A DNA stretch of 8,182 nucleotides from NCBI GenBank assembly GCA_938001995.1, contig CALLAV010000282.1, positions 1 through 8,182 of the forward strand, in the 5' to 3' direction. This stretch comes from an uncultured Amylibacter sp. GTDB taxonomy: Bacteria; Pseudomonadota; Alphaproteobacteria; Rhodobacterales; Rhodobacteraceae. Both the position numbers and the translations under genes were made by a program. The notes beneath the pieces were generated by a model. The model was not told the origin of the DNA, searched no databases, and saw only the letters and a list, made by a program, of their open reading frames with translations. This document shows positions 1 through 6,374 of the stretch, piece after piece (the first letter of the stretch is position 1; each line of letters starts with the position of its first letter).

Positions 1-248
1 TCTTTGCCCTCGATCACATACCCGGGCACAACACCCAGCCATTCGCCGTATTTTGTCAGCACAGGGCGCGTATAGCCGCGGTTGCCAAGCCATGTAGACA
101 CTTGCTCATCCGACATGCGGAAGTTGCCTTGTGTTTTGGCGAGTTTTTCGAGGTTTGGATAAAGGTTTGTCAGAAAGAACACGACAAACGTAAGGCACAA
201 TGCTGTTAACAGCATCACGCCCAGTCGGCGAAGAAGAAATAGTCCCAT
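1..248 (-). CDS. ABC transporter permease, DppB-like, N-terminal part only
   Basis: This reading frame starts at an ATG at 248-246 and runs off the window at base 1, giving 82 codons. The protein begins with a short basic N-terminus (MGLFLLRRLG) followed by one hydrophobic membrane segment at about residues 9-29. A hydrophilic stretch then includes a TRPVLTKYGEWLG segment at about 60-72. This layout is typical of DppB/OppB-type inner-membrane permeases (binding-protein-dependent transport family), where the first helix is followed by a periplasmic region whose 'G(L/Y)..P...qY..WL' part precedes the main permease domain. The gene follows the family-5 solute-binding protein on the same strand, which supports the call. 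A weak GGGAA Shine-Dalgarno lies 4 bases before the ATG. The core permease domain and its EAA loop lie outside the window, so the assignment rests on the N-terminus and context. Confidence 0.8.
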   Translation of the reverse strand, partial: MGLFLLRRLGVMLLTALCLTFVVFFLTNLYPNLEKLAKTQGNFRMSDEQVSTWLGNRGYTRPVLTKYGEWLGVVPGYVIEGK

Positions 249-308
249 TGGGTTCCCGTTGGTTTGGTGACGGACCTTATTGAACTGATCCGTTCGTTGT
301 GCAGCGAG

Positions 309-326
309 TTTGCCAGCAGCGGCAAA
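309..326 (-). repeat. Small inverted repeat in the binding protein-permease gap
   Basis: TTTGCC (309-314) and GGCAAA (321-326) form a perfect 6-base-pair stem with a 6-base loop. It lies between the terminator after the solute-binding protein gene and the permease start. No T-run follows it on either strand, so it is not a terminator by itself. It could protect the 5' end of a processed or downstream transcript, or be chance. Confidence 0.35.
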
Positions 327-342
327 TGCCTAGTGGTTAGAC

Positions 343-371
343 AAAAAAGGCCGCACCCAAAGGTGCGGCCT
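343..371 (-). terminator. Intrinsic terminator after the solute-binding protein gene
   Basis: AGGCCGCACC (348-357), loop CAAA (358-361) and GGTGCGGCCT (362-371) make a perfect 10-base-pair, GC-rich stem with a 4-base loop. Read on the minus strand, the stem runs directly into a T-tract (complement of A343-A348). This is a textbook rho-independent terminator, 15 bases beyond the stop codon of the binding protein gene. It lies inside the apparent transporter operon, so it probably acts as a partial terminator and/or mRNA-stabilising hairpin. Either action would make the binding-protein message more abundant than the permease message. Confidence 0.88.
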
Positions 372-386
372 GATCTTTGGCGTGGC

Positions 387-2030
387 TTAGGCTTTCCAAG
401 CCCACTTATAGATTTGTGGCAGATACGCGATGTGCATATCCACGCCGACCATGTCTTCTTTATGGTGACGTGTCACAGTCCGCCAGTACGGCTGAATTGT
501 AACGCCTTCTTCGATCATGATGGCCTGAAGTTTGCCCATCACCGCTTTACGCTTGCCAGCATCTGCGATTGAGTTTGCTTCTGCGAGCAGAGTGTCGAAC
601 TCTTCGTTTGCAAAACCAGATTCGTTCCATGCTTCACCTGAACGGTAAGCCAGCGCCAGAACCTGTGTGCCAAGTGGACGGTGGTTCCAGTTTGTGGAAG
701 AGAACGGGTATTTCGCCCAGTCGTTCCAGAAGGTGGAGCCGGGCAGAACTGTCCGCTTCACGTTCATGCCAGCAGCACGCATTTGTGCAGCAACGGAATC
801 CGTTGTTGCTTTGCGCCAGTCATCATCGATGGAATGCAATTCCAGCTCTGTGTCCAACATGCCTGCTTCTTCCATCAAAGCCTTGGCTTTGGCTGGATCA
901 TGCGGGATGCGGGTTACAGATGTGTCATGCTCTGGATGAACAGGACCAACGTGGCAGTTGTCCGCAGGAACACCCTGACCATTCACGCCAAGTTCCAGAA
1001 CAACAGCGTTGTCTACAGCCATTGCGATGGCCTGACGGACGCGCTTGTCTTTGTACAAGTCGCTGTTTTGGTTTGGACGCACAACAACCGTGGCACCAGA
1101 GACAACATCGGACTGTGTCAGGCCAAGACCTGTCATCACGTCGATGAATTCACCTGTGGATTCCCAGTTCATGTCGATTTCATCAGCGTCAAATGCAGCT
1201 ACGAAAGCAGCGGCGTCTGTGCCATAGTCGATGAATTCGATGCGGTCGATGTGACCACCTTTACCAGCGGCGTAACCCCACCACTCGAAACCTTCGTTCC
1301 GCTTGATCGCGGCTTTCACGCCAACTTCCAACCCGTCTGGAACCATGTAGCCAGTACCAACTGCGGTGCCGAGCATGTCTTCTGGGTTGTGGGATGCGTG
1401 AACGATTGCAGCTGGGTAATCAGCCATGCCCGGAATGATTGTGATATCTGGGTTTGGCAGTTTCAGCATCACTGTGTGGCTGTCCACAACTGTGATTGCA
1501 CCATCAAGCGCTTTGTTTGTGTCTGGGTCAATCATAGAGGACATACGGCCCGCCATGGAGTTACCCTCAACGTCTTTTTCACACCAGCCAGCAATGTTGC
1601 GTGCAACATCTTCTGCGGTGAAATCGTCGCCGTTGTTCCACTTAACGCCTTTACGTACGTTCAGTGTGTATTCTGTCGCATCTGCGTTTGCTTCCCATGA
1701 CTCCAGAAGCATTGGCTCGAATGAACCGTCAGAGTTGTACTCTACCAGATACTCTAGCCAGCCCGCTGTGTATGTCGCGATCTGTGTCCAGTCGTATGTG
1801 CGTGGATCTTTCAACGCACGGACTTCCATTTGCATACGGATTGTGCCGCCTTTTTTGGCGTGCGCCGCTGCTTCTGCTTTTTGCGCGCCGATAAGCGCGT
1901 AAGCCGCAGTGGATGTCAGACCCAGTGCAGTTGTACGTGCCAGAAACTCGCGGCGGGACAATTCGCCCTTTGCGTGCTCTTTGGCGTACATTTCTGCCGC
2001 TGGATGCGTGTTGATTGGTGTCGAGGTCAT
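387..2030 (-). CDS. ABC transporter solute-binding protein, family 5 (DppA/OppA-like), Tat-exported
   Basis: This 547-residue periplasmic binding protein belongs to an ABC importer of the peptide/nickel/opine class (SBP family 5). The N-terminus has a twin-arginine signal, SRREFLA at residues 25-31, then a hydrophobic stretch (about 33-48) and a likely cleavage site near AEA-A (52-55). There is no lipobox cysteine, so the mature protein should be soluble in the periplasm. Family hallmarks include the [11 protein letters not shown]...FTAEDV block (121-142), a GTGYMV...[10 protein letters not shown] block (225-252) and [14 protein letters not shown] (327-340). [14 protein letters not shown] segment (378-390) follows. 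Length is normal for the family. The ATG at 2030 is preceded by AGGGAG at 2037-2042 with a 6-base spacer, which fixes the start. The permease follows beyond a terminator and an AraC-type regulator lies upstream. The ligand (dipeptide, oligopeptide, opine, sugar oligomer or other) cannot be inferred. Confidence 0.93.
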   Translation of the reverse strand: MTSTPINTHPAAEMYAKEHAKGELSRREFLARTTALGLTSTAAYALIGAQKAEAAAHAKKGGTIRMQMEVRALKDPRTYDWTQIATYTAGWLEYLVEYNSDGSFEPMLLESWEANADATEYTLNVRKGVKWNNGDDFTAEDVARNIAGWCEKDVEGNSMAGRMSSMIDPDTNKALDGAITVVDSHTVMLKLPNPDITIIPGMADYPAAIVHASHNPEDMLGTAVGTGYMVPDGLEVGVKAAIKRNEGFEWWGYAAGKGGHIDRIEFIDYGTDAAAFVAAFDADEIDMNWESTGEFIDVMTGLGLTQSDVVSGATVVVRPNQNSDLYKDKRVRQAIAMAVDNAVVLELGVNGQGVPADNCHVGPVHPEHDTSVTRIPHDPAKAKALMEEAGMLDTELELHSIDDDWRKATTDSVAAQMRAAGMNVKRTVLPGSTFWNDWAKYPFSSTNWNHRPLGTQVLALAYRSGEAWNESGFANEEFDTLLAEANSIADAGKRKAVMGKLQAIMIEEGVTIQPYWRTVTRHHKEDMVGVDMHIAYLPQIYKWAWKA

Positions 2031-2212
2031 ATTTTTCTCCCTGAATAGACCAAAATTCTGTAACAGATGAACACAGGGTGTGGGGGTGTTGCAACCCCTA
2101 GGCCCATAACGATCACCGTCAATTTACTTACGCCTTTGGTTATAGACCCTTGAGGCCGTTGTTAAATTAGCGTTCCCCAAGAACACCCGTTTGCGCGTTG
2201 AATTGTTAGGGG

Positions 2213-2245
2213 TTTAGCGACATTTACTGTCGGTTTTGCGACAGT
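2213..2245. promoter_or_regulatory. Candidate AraC-family operator: 21-base direct repeat plus dyad
   Basis: TTTAGCGACA (2213-2222) is repeated as TTTTGCGACA (2234-2243), with nine of ten bases the same and an offset of exactly 21 bases, about two helical turns. The second copy also forms a perfect 7-base-pair inverted repeat, ACTGTCG (2226-2232) with CGACAGT (2239-2245), so CGACA occurs three times, once inverted. AraC/XylS regulators commonly bind two direct half-sites about 21 bases apart through their two helix-turn-helix motifs. The site lies between the AraC-type gene and the transporter gene. No T-tract follows, so a terminator is unlikely. That the regulator binds here is inference. 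Confidence 0.45.
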
Positions 2246-2269
2246 GGCCTTGCATTCGCGCGCCGGTGA

Positions 2270-2286
2270 CGTGAATCCCATTCACG
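2270..2286. repeat. Perfect palindrome CGTGAAT-CCC-ATTCACG
   Basis: CGTGAAT (2270-2276) and ATTCACG (2280-2286) are perfect inverted repeats around a 3-base centre. The dyad lies 34 bases beyond the regulator's stop codon and 25 bases from the 2213-2245 repeat cluster. No T-run follows on either strand, so operator function for a dimeric regulator fits better than termination. It differs in sequence from the neighbouring CGACA repeats, so if real it may serve a different protein. Confidence 0.35.
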
Positions 2287-2294
2287 CGTATGTC

Positions 2295-2321
2295 AGAAAA
2301 TTCAAAAGGCGCTTTGCCTTT
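2295..2321 (-). terminator. Weak hairpin at the end of the AraC-type regulator gene
   Basis: AAAGGC (2305-2310) and GCCTTT (2316-2321) form a 6-base-pair stem with a 5-base loop, overlapping the regulator's TAA stop. On the minus strand it is followed by a T-rich run (TTTTGAATTTTC including the end of the stem). The stem is short and the T-run is interrupted, so it is at best a weak intrinsic terminator. Confidence 0.35.
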
Positions 2322-3138
2322 AGTTTTGCACGCTTTGGCGGAATTCCTTGGGGGTTTGGCCCTGTTTTGCTGAAAACAGCCGCGTGAAATAAGCCGCCGA
2401 AGAAAATCCAAGGTGGTTGCTGATCTCTAGGATCTTGTGATCTGTGTTCGAGAGCATCATGCGGGCCTCGGCCAAAACACGTTCTTGGATCAGGCGCGAT
2501 GCAGATTTGCCGTTCACTTGCTGACAGACACGGGTCAGATGTGTTGGTGTCACACCCAACTCCTTGGCATATTCTGCCAATGTGCGCCCCGTGCGGTATT
2601 CTTTTTCCAGAATGTTCACAAAACTTTCCATCAGGCGCTGGGCCGCGGTGGATTTGCTTTCTTTGAAATGCTTTTGCGCCATGCGCGCCACATTCACCGC
2701 CAATAGGCCCACAAGGTATTCGACCGAAAGATTGCGCCCGATGCCCGTTGTGTTGAATTCCGCGTTCACCCGATCAAAGCGATTGGCCACTTGTTTTTGA
2801 TCCATCAGATTAAGGATCGGCAGGAACACGTTTTGTGTGGGCAAGGCGACGGGCACATCTGGGTCCATCGTGACCACGACGCCAAAGACATTTGACGACA
2901 GTTCCAACTGGTGGGGGACATCATGGGGAATGAAAATCACTGTATTTGGGCCAAAAGACCGCGTGATCCCGTTGATCATGCAGCGCCCATTGCCTTTGGA
3001 AATCCAGAAGAACTTGTTCAGGCCATTACAACTGTCCAACCGCAGTTCTGGGTGACTGGATCGCAATGTCCCCGCCAGTGAGCCAACATACACCCGTTGT
3101 TCGGAATCTGGGATCAAGAGGGGTGGCGTGTCATCCAT
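2320..3138 (-). CDS. AraC-family transcriptional regulator with N-terminal cupin
   Basis: This 272-residue cytoplasmic DNA-binding protein has an AraC-type C-terminal domain with two helix-turn-helix motifs. The first is LAEYAKELGVTPTHLTRVCQ (187-206). The second is ILEISNHLGFSSAAYFTRLF (236-255), followed by the family's GQTPKEFR ending (260-267). Residues about 20-100 form a small beta-rich sensor resembling the AraC cupin/effector domain (FFWISKGNGRCMINGITRSF, then IFIPHDVPHQLEL). The HDVPH histidines sit where cupins often bind ligand or metal. The ATG at 3138 has AAGGAT 7 bases upstream. The gene lies just upstream of, and on the same strand as, the family-5 ABC transporter genes, so it most likely controls them in response to the transported compound or a product of it. 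The effector is unknown. It resembles PobR-like cupin-AraC proteins in layout, but the ligand should not be transferred from that resemblance. Confidence 0.93.
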   Translation of the reverse strand: MDDTPPLLIPDSEQRVYVGSLAGTLRSSHPELRLDSCNGLNKFFWISKGNGRCMINGITRSFGPNTVIFIPHDVPHQLELSSNVFGVVVTMDPDVPVALPTQNVFLPILNLMDQKQVANRFDRVNAEFNTTGIGRNLSVEYLVGLLAVNVARMAQKHFKESKSTAAQRLMESFVNILEKEYRTGRTLAEYAKELGVTPTHLTRVCQQVNGKSASRLIQERVLAEARMMLSNTDHKILEISNHLGFSSAAYFTRLFSAKQGQTPKEFRQSVQN

Positions 3139-3184
3139 TGCAGCATCCTTGGCAGAGAAAGCGAAAAGTCATTTCATTCGATAA

Positions 3185-3211
3185 GCCGCCACTAGAAATC
3201 AAATTGGCGGC
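3185..3211 (-). terminator. Inverted repeat between miaA and the AraC-type gene, possible miaA terminator
   Basis: GCCGCCA (3185-3191) and TGGCGGC (3205-3211) form a perfect, GC-rich 7-base-pair stem with a 13-base loop, starting 5 bases after the miaA stop codon. On the minus strand only TTATCG follows, so the T-tract is poor. It may be a weak terminator for miaA, an mRNA 3'-end protector, or an operator near the regulator's own start. Confidence 0.4.
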
Positions 3212-3215
3212 ATTT

Positions 3216-4139
3216 TCAAGAAAAGGTTGAAACAATTTTACGAAGTTCTTCCTCAGATGTCTGCTCGGCGGGGTCAATCTGATGCCAATCCGCCATTTTT
3301 GAGCGGAACCACGTGCGCTGACGTTTGGCATATTGGCGCGTTTGCGCTTTGGCTTGTTCTACGGCCGCAGGCAACATCAATTCACCGTTCAGATAAGCCA
3401 CCAACTCGCGCGCGCCAATGGCTTGGGCTGAGGGGATCGTTGGATCCCACCCGTCTGCGATATAGGCGCGAACTTCATCGAGCGCCCCTGCGTCCATCAT
3501 CAGATCAAACCGCCGCTCAATCCGTTCTGCCAGCCAATCACGATCTGATGTCAGGGTGATTTTGGCAGCTTTCGTCGGATCAACCAGCGGGGGCGGTGTG
3601 TCGGCTTGCCATGCTGACAGACCTTTGCCCGTCGCGCTCCACACCTCCCACGCCCGTTGCAGGCGGGCAGGGTTGTTCTGATCTAAGTTTGCCAATGTCG
3701 TTGGGTCGTGTTCGGTCAGGAATGCGATAAAGCCGTCCTTTCCGTGTTCTAGCCGCATCGCATTGCCCGCCGCGCGAACGTCCGCAGGAATTTCAGGGAT
3801 TTGCGCCAACCCTTTGGTCAGGGCGAGGAAGTACAAGCCTGTGCCGCCAATGATGATCGGGCGTTTTTCCGTTTTGTTCAGGGTTTGCTGTACATCGCGC
3901 AGCCAATGGCCAGCGGAATAGGGGGCGTGCTTGCCGACATGGGCATAAAGATGATGGGGCGCTTGCGCTTGTTCGTCTGCATCCGGGCAAGCCGATAGAA
4001 CCGACCAACACTCATAAACCTGCAATGCATCCGCATTGATGATGCACCCGTCCACCAGTTCAGCCAACCGCAACGCCAGTGCGGATTTTCCTGACGCCGT
4101 TGGGCCAGCAATAAGGATCGGTGCAAGTTCAGGTGTCAT
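3216..4139 (-). CDS. miaA: tRNA dimethylallyltransferase
   Basis: MiaA transfers the dimethylallyl group of DMAPP to N6 of adenosine 37 in tRNAs that read codons starting with U. This gives i6A, the substrate for MiaB. The 307-residue protein has the P-loop GPTASGKS (12-19), NADALQVYECW (35-45, with the family's substrate-binding Asp), GGTGLYF (98-104), NPARLQRAWEV (156-166) and AIGARELVAYL (240-250). The C-terminal QTRQYAKRQRTWFR (266-279), involved in tRNA contact and catalysis, is also present. Length is normal. An in-frame TAA directly precedes the ATG at 4139, so this is the earliest possible start; the Shine-Dalgarno match is poor. The gene is divergent from pyrH across 119 bases. Its DMAPP substrate comes from the MEP pathway, whose Dxr gene lies at the right end of the window. 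Confidence 0.97.
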   Translation of the reverse strand: MTPELAPILIAGPTASGKSALALRLAELVDGCIINADALQVYECWSVLSACPDADEQAQAPHHLYAHVGKHAPYSAGHWLRDVQQTLNKTEKRPIIIGGTGLYFLALTKGLAQIPEIPADVRAAGNAMRLEHGKDGFIAFLTEHDPTTLANLDQNNPARLQRAWEVWSATGKGLSAWQADTPPPLVDPTKAAKITLTSDRDWLAERIERRFDLMMDAGALDEVRAYIADGWDPTIPSAQAIGARELVAYLNGELMLPAAVEQAKAQTRQYAKRQRTWFRSKMADWHQIDPAEQTSEEELRKIVSTFS

Positions 4140-4258
4140 TTAGCCAAAGAATATCCCAGTCTCCCCGCCTTCATAGGCAAAGCTGCACCAATTTGCCATT
4201 GAAACAGACACGGATTTCAGACAGTTTGCCGCGAAGCAGATAAATTAAGGAATCGCGC
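4140..4258. promoter_or_regulatory. Shared divergent region between miaA and pyrH
   Basis: These 119 bases must carry the miaA promoter (minus) and, since nothing else precedes pyrH, probably the promoter of the pyrH-frr-uppS-cdsA-dxr operon (plus). The pyrH ribosome-binding site AAGGAA (4247-4252) lies 6 bases before its ATG. I find no convincing -35/-10 pair on either strand. A 6-base inverted repeat, GGCAAA (4176-4181) and TTTGCC (4192-4197), sits mid-gap and may be chance. No coding frame or RNA gene is apparent. Confidence 0.45.
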
Positions 4259-4993
4259 ATGCCCAGTGACGGCCAAGACGCTTTGAAGCCGACCTATAAT
4301 AGGGTCATGTTGAAGATTTCTGGCGAAGCGTTGATGGGCGATCAAGGGTTCGGACTGCATCCCCCCACAGTTGAACGCATCGCCAAAGAAATCAAATCCG
4401 TTCACGACCTTGGGGTCGAGATTTGTTTGGTGATCGGTGGCGGTAACATCTTTCGCGGGCTGCAAGGTTCCGCCCAAGGGATGGAACGCACCACTGCAGA
4501 TTACATGGGAATGCTGGCCACCGTTATGAACGCGCTGGCGATGCAAGGGGCGCTCGAAAGCCACGGCATCCACACGCGGGTCATCTCGGCCATTCCGATG
4601 GATCAGGTTTGCGAGCCCTACATTCGCCGCCGCGCAGTGCGTCACCTTGAAAAGAAACGGGTTTGTATCTTTGCGGCGGGGACGGGCAACCCGTATTTCA
4701 CCACGGACACTGCGGCCACCTTGCGGGCAAACGAAATGTCCTGCGAAGCAATCTTTAAGGGCACGCAAGTGGACGGGATCTATGACAAAGACCCAAAACA
4801 GCATGACGACGCGGTCCGCTACGACACTGTCACCTACGACGAAGTCTTGCAGAAGAACCTTAAGGTCATGGACGCCAGCGCCATCGCGCTCGCCCGTGAT
4901 AATAACAAACCGATTGTCGTGTTTTCCCTAGACGAACCGGGTGGTTTCGCAGGAATTTTGCGCGGCGAGGGGACTTATACTAAGGTAGGGTAA
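4259..4993 (+). CDS. pyrH: UMP kinase
   Basis: PyrH phosphorylates UMP to UDP with ATP in the cytoplasm, the first committed step from UMP to UTP and CTP. It is a bacterial hexameric enzyme of the amino-acid-kinase fold, unrelated to eukaryotic UMP/CMP kinases. The 244 residues carry LKISGEAL (18-25), the glycine-rich GGGNIFRG (60-67), [12 protein letters not shown] (80-91), [13 protein letters not shown] (141-153), GIYDKDPK (173-180) and DASAIAL (205-211). All are family hallmarks and no key residue is missing. The start has AAGGAA 6 bases upstream. The frr gene follows after 50 bases. In many bacteria rpsB-tsf lie immediately upstream of pyrH; here miaA is divergent instead, so pyrH is the first gene of the operon. 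Activity is usually GTP-stimulated and UTP-inhibited in the family. Confidence 0.98.
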   Translation: MPSDGQDALKPTYNRVMLKISGEALMGDQGFGLHPPTVERIAKEIKSVHDLGVEICLVIGGGNIFRGLQGSAQGMERTTADYMGMLATVMNALAMQGALESHGIHTRVISAIPMDQVCEPYIRRRAVRHLEKKRVCIFAAGTGNPYFTTDTAATLRANEMSCEAIFKGTQVDGIYDKDPKQHDDAVRYDTVTYDEVLQKNLKVMDASAIALARDNNKPIVVFSLDEPGGFAGILRGEGTYTKVG

Positions 4994-5043
4994 ACCCTAT
5001 CTAAGAAGAACTGTGGGCAAAAGCGCCCCGAGGGAGTGAAAAC

Positions 5044-5607
5044 ATGTCTGACGAAGTAGAAGTTGATCTGGATGATTTGCAGCGCCGTATGGATGGCGCA
5101 ATGGCATCTTTGAAAGCAGATTTCACGTCATTGCGCACCGGTCGCGCGTCTGCGTCCATTTTGGACACGGTGATGGTCGATGCCTATGACAGCCAGATGC
5201 CGATAAACCAATGTGGCACGGTGAACGTGCCAGAACCGCGTATGATTACGATAACGGTTTGGGACAAAGGTCTGATTGGTGCCGTGGAAAAGGCGATCCG
5301 CAACTCTGGCCTTGGGATCAACCCTGTGGGCGACGGTATGACCATTCGCCTGCCAATTCCCGAACTGAACGAGGAACGTCGGCAGGAACTCGCCAAAGTG
5401 GCTGGGGGATATGCAGAAAACGCACGTGTCGCTGTACGGAACGTTCGCAAGGATGGTATGGACCAGGTGAAAAAGGGCAAAGCGGCTGGTATGGGCGAAG
5501 ACGATCAAAAGATCTGGTCGGACGAAATCCAAGAAATGACAAACACAGCCATTGCCAGCATTGATAAGATTTTAGAAGCAAAACAAGAAGAGATCATGCA
5601 AGTATAA
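5044..5607 (+). CDS. frr: Ribosome recycling factor
   Basis: Frr (RRF) works with EF-G and IF3 to split the post-termination ribosome complex and free the mRNA and tRNA. The 187-residue protein shows the typical pattern. Helical domain I begins with RRMDGAM (14-20) and [13 protein letters not shown] (29-41). The domain II beta segment spans about residues 30-105 and includes [10 protein letters not shown] (61-70), [13 protein letters not shown] (73-85) and [14 protein letters not shown] (103-116). [14 protein letters not shown] (131-144) lies in the C-terminal helices. Length matches the family (about 185). GAGGGAG (5029-5035) lies 8 bases before the ATG. It sits in the usual place between pyrH and uppS and is expected to be co-transcribed and essential. 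Confidence 0.98.
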   Translation: MSDEVEVDLDDLQRRMDGAMASLKADFTSLRTGRASASILDTVMVDAYDSQMPINQCGTVNVPEPRMITITVWDKGLIGAVEKAIRNSGLGINPVGDGMTIRLPIPELNEERRQELAKVAGGYAENARVAVRNVRKDGMDQVKKGKAAGMGEDDQKIWSDEIQEMTNTAIASIDKILEAKQEEIMQV

Positions 5608-5622
5608 GTCGGACAAACCGAC
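5608..5622 (+). repeat. Hairpin immediately after the frr stop codon
   Basis: GTCGG (5608-5612) and CCGAC (5618-5622) form a perfect 5-base-pair stem with an ACAAA loop, beginning at the base after the frr TAA. No T-run follows, so it is not a terminator. It could be an intercistronic stability or processing hairpin; a stem this short may also be chance. Confidence 0.3.
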
Positions 5623-5648
5623 GCGCAGAGCAGATTAGAAAACAGGTT

Positions 5649-6374
5649 ATGGTTACAAAAAACGAACAAACGTATGCGGACCACGTTGCCTTTATTATGG
5701 ATGGCAACGGGCGCTGGGCCACGTCCCGTGGATTGGAACGACTTAAGGGTCATGTCAAAGGGGTCGACCGTGTACGCGATGTTATTCGCGCCGCGCCTGA
5801 TTTCGGTGTCGGGTTTCTGACGGTCTTTGCCTTTTCCACGGAAAACTGGAAACGATCAGAGCGCGAAGTGACGGGGCTAATGAACCTGTTCAAACGCTAC
5901 ATTCGCGGTGAAGCGGCAACGCTGGACGAAGACAATGTTCGGGTTCGTTTTATCGGGGATCGCACGCCGCTGGATGCCAAGCTGAAGTCGTTGATGAAAG
6001 AGCTGGAAACGTTGACCGTGAACAACACGGGGTTAAAGCTGACCATTGCGCTGAATTACGGTGGGCGGGACGAGATTGCACGCGCCGTGGCGCGCATCAC
6101 CAAAGCGGCCAACATGGGCATGATTAAACCCGAAGACGTAAGCGAACAGATGATCGGTAACTTTCTTGATACGGCAGACTTGCCCGATCCTGATTTGATC
6201 ATTCGCACATCGGGGGAATGCCGCACGTCTAATTTCCTGCCATGGCAGGCTTGCTATGCGGAATATCATTTCACGGACACCGCTTGGCCTGATTTCACAG
6301 TGACCGAGATGGTGAAAATCCTGACGCAATACCGCGCTCGGGATCGTCGTTTCGGGGCGGTTGCCCTGAAATGA
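5649..6374 (+). CDS. uppS: Undecaprenyl diphosphate synthase (cis-prenyltransferase)
   Basis: UppS adds isopentenyl units to farnesyl diphosphate, giving the C55 carrier lipid used for peptidoglycan and surface polysaccharides. The 241 residues contain HVAFIMDGNGRWA (12-24) with the catalytic Asp18, RLKGHVKGVDRVRDV (31-45), FAFSTENWKRS (60-70) and LTIALNYGGRDEI (131-143). DPDLIIRTSGECRTSNFLPW (180-199) carries the conserved Arg and the Mg-binding Glu. Within that last block the bases for Cys191 and Pro198 are clear; these differ from the E. coli-style sequence but are compatible with alphaproteobacterial variants. The only upstream match is an AGG just 2 bases from the ATG, a weak Shine-Dalgarno, so translation may depend partly on coupling to frr 41 bases upstream. 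The last four bases overlap the start of cdsA. Confidence 0.97.
   Translation: MVTKNEQTYADHVAFIMDGNGRWATSRGLERLKGHVKGVDRVRDVIRAAPDFGVGFLTVFAFSTENWKRSEREVTGLMNLFKRYIRGEAATLDEDNVRVRFIGDRTPLDAKLKSLMKELETLTVNNTGLKLTIALNYGGRDEIARAVARITKAANMGMIKPEDVSEQMIGNFLDTADLPDPDLIIRTSGECRTSNFLPWQACYAEYHFTDTAWPDFTVTEMVKILTQYRARDRRFGAVALK

Larger units (their letters stand above)
2031..2319 (-). promoter_or_regulatory. Leader and control region upstream of the transporter operon
   Basis: This 289-base gap between the AraC-type regulator and the solute-binding protein gene has no credible coding frame. From the regulator side it holds a weak hairpin at the regulator's stop codon, a dyad at 2270-2286 and a direct/inverted repeat cluster at 2213-2245. 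It ends with the strong ribosome-binding site at 2037-2042. A possible -10 box reads TATAAC on the minus strand (complement of 2139-2144) but lacks a good -35, as would fit an activator-dependent promoter. A second partial match, TTGACG (complement of 2117-2122), has no fitting -10. A small hairpin GGGGT/ACCCC (2083-2087 with 2094-2098) falls in the probable 5' leader. The promoter position is a guess; that the region drives the transporter is a strong inference from gene layout. Confidence 0.5.

Noticed and set aside
681..1700. Long plus-strand open frame (339 codons) opposite the solute-binding protein gene, and the shorter plus frames at 569-1147 and 1426-1902
   Set aside because: They are antisense to a well-supported gene, have no recognisable domains, are rich in Cys, His and Val or Ser as expected of frame shadows, and lack ribosome-binding sites.
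2093..2214. Distant inverted repeat AACCCCTA (2093-2100) and TAGGGGTT (2207-2214)
   Set aside because: An 8-base match somewhere in a gap of this size is expected by chance, and the arms are over 100 bases apart.
4217..4804. Minus-strand 195-codon frame opposite pyrH
   Set aside because: It overlaps the fully conserved pyrH coding sequence, shows no domain and is a composition shadow. The similar minus frames opposite frr, uppS, cdsA and dxr were rejected for the same reason.
5649..6374. Unusual residues Cys191 and Pro198 in the UppS substrate block as a sign of altered chain length or product
   Set aside because: Catalytic Asp18, the Arg and Glu of RTSGE and the remaining motifs are intact, and this block varies among alphaproteobacteria.
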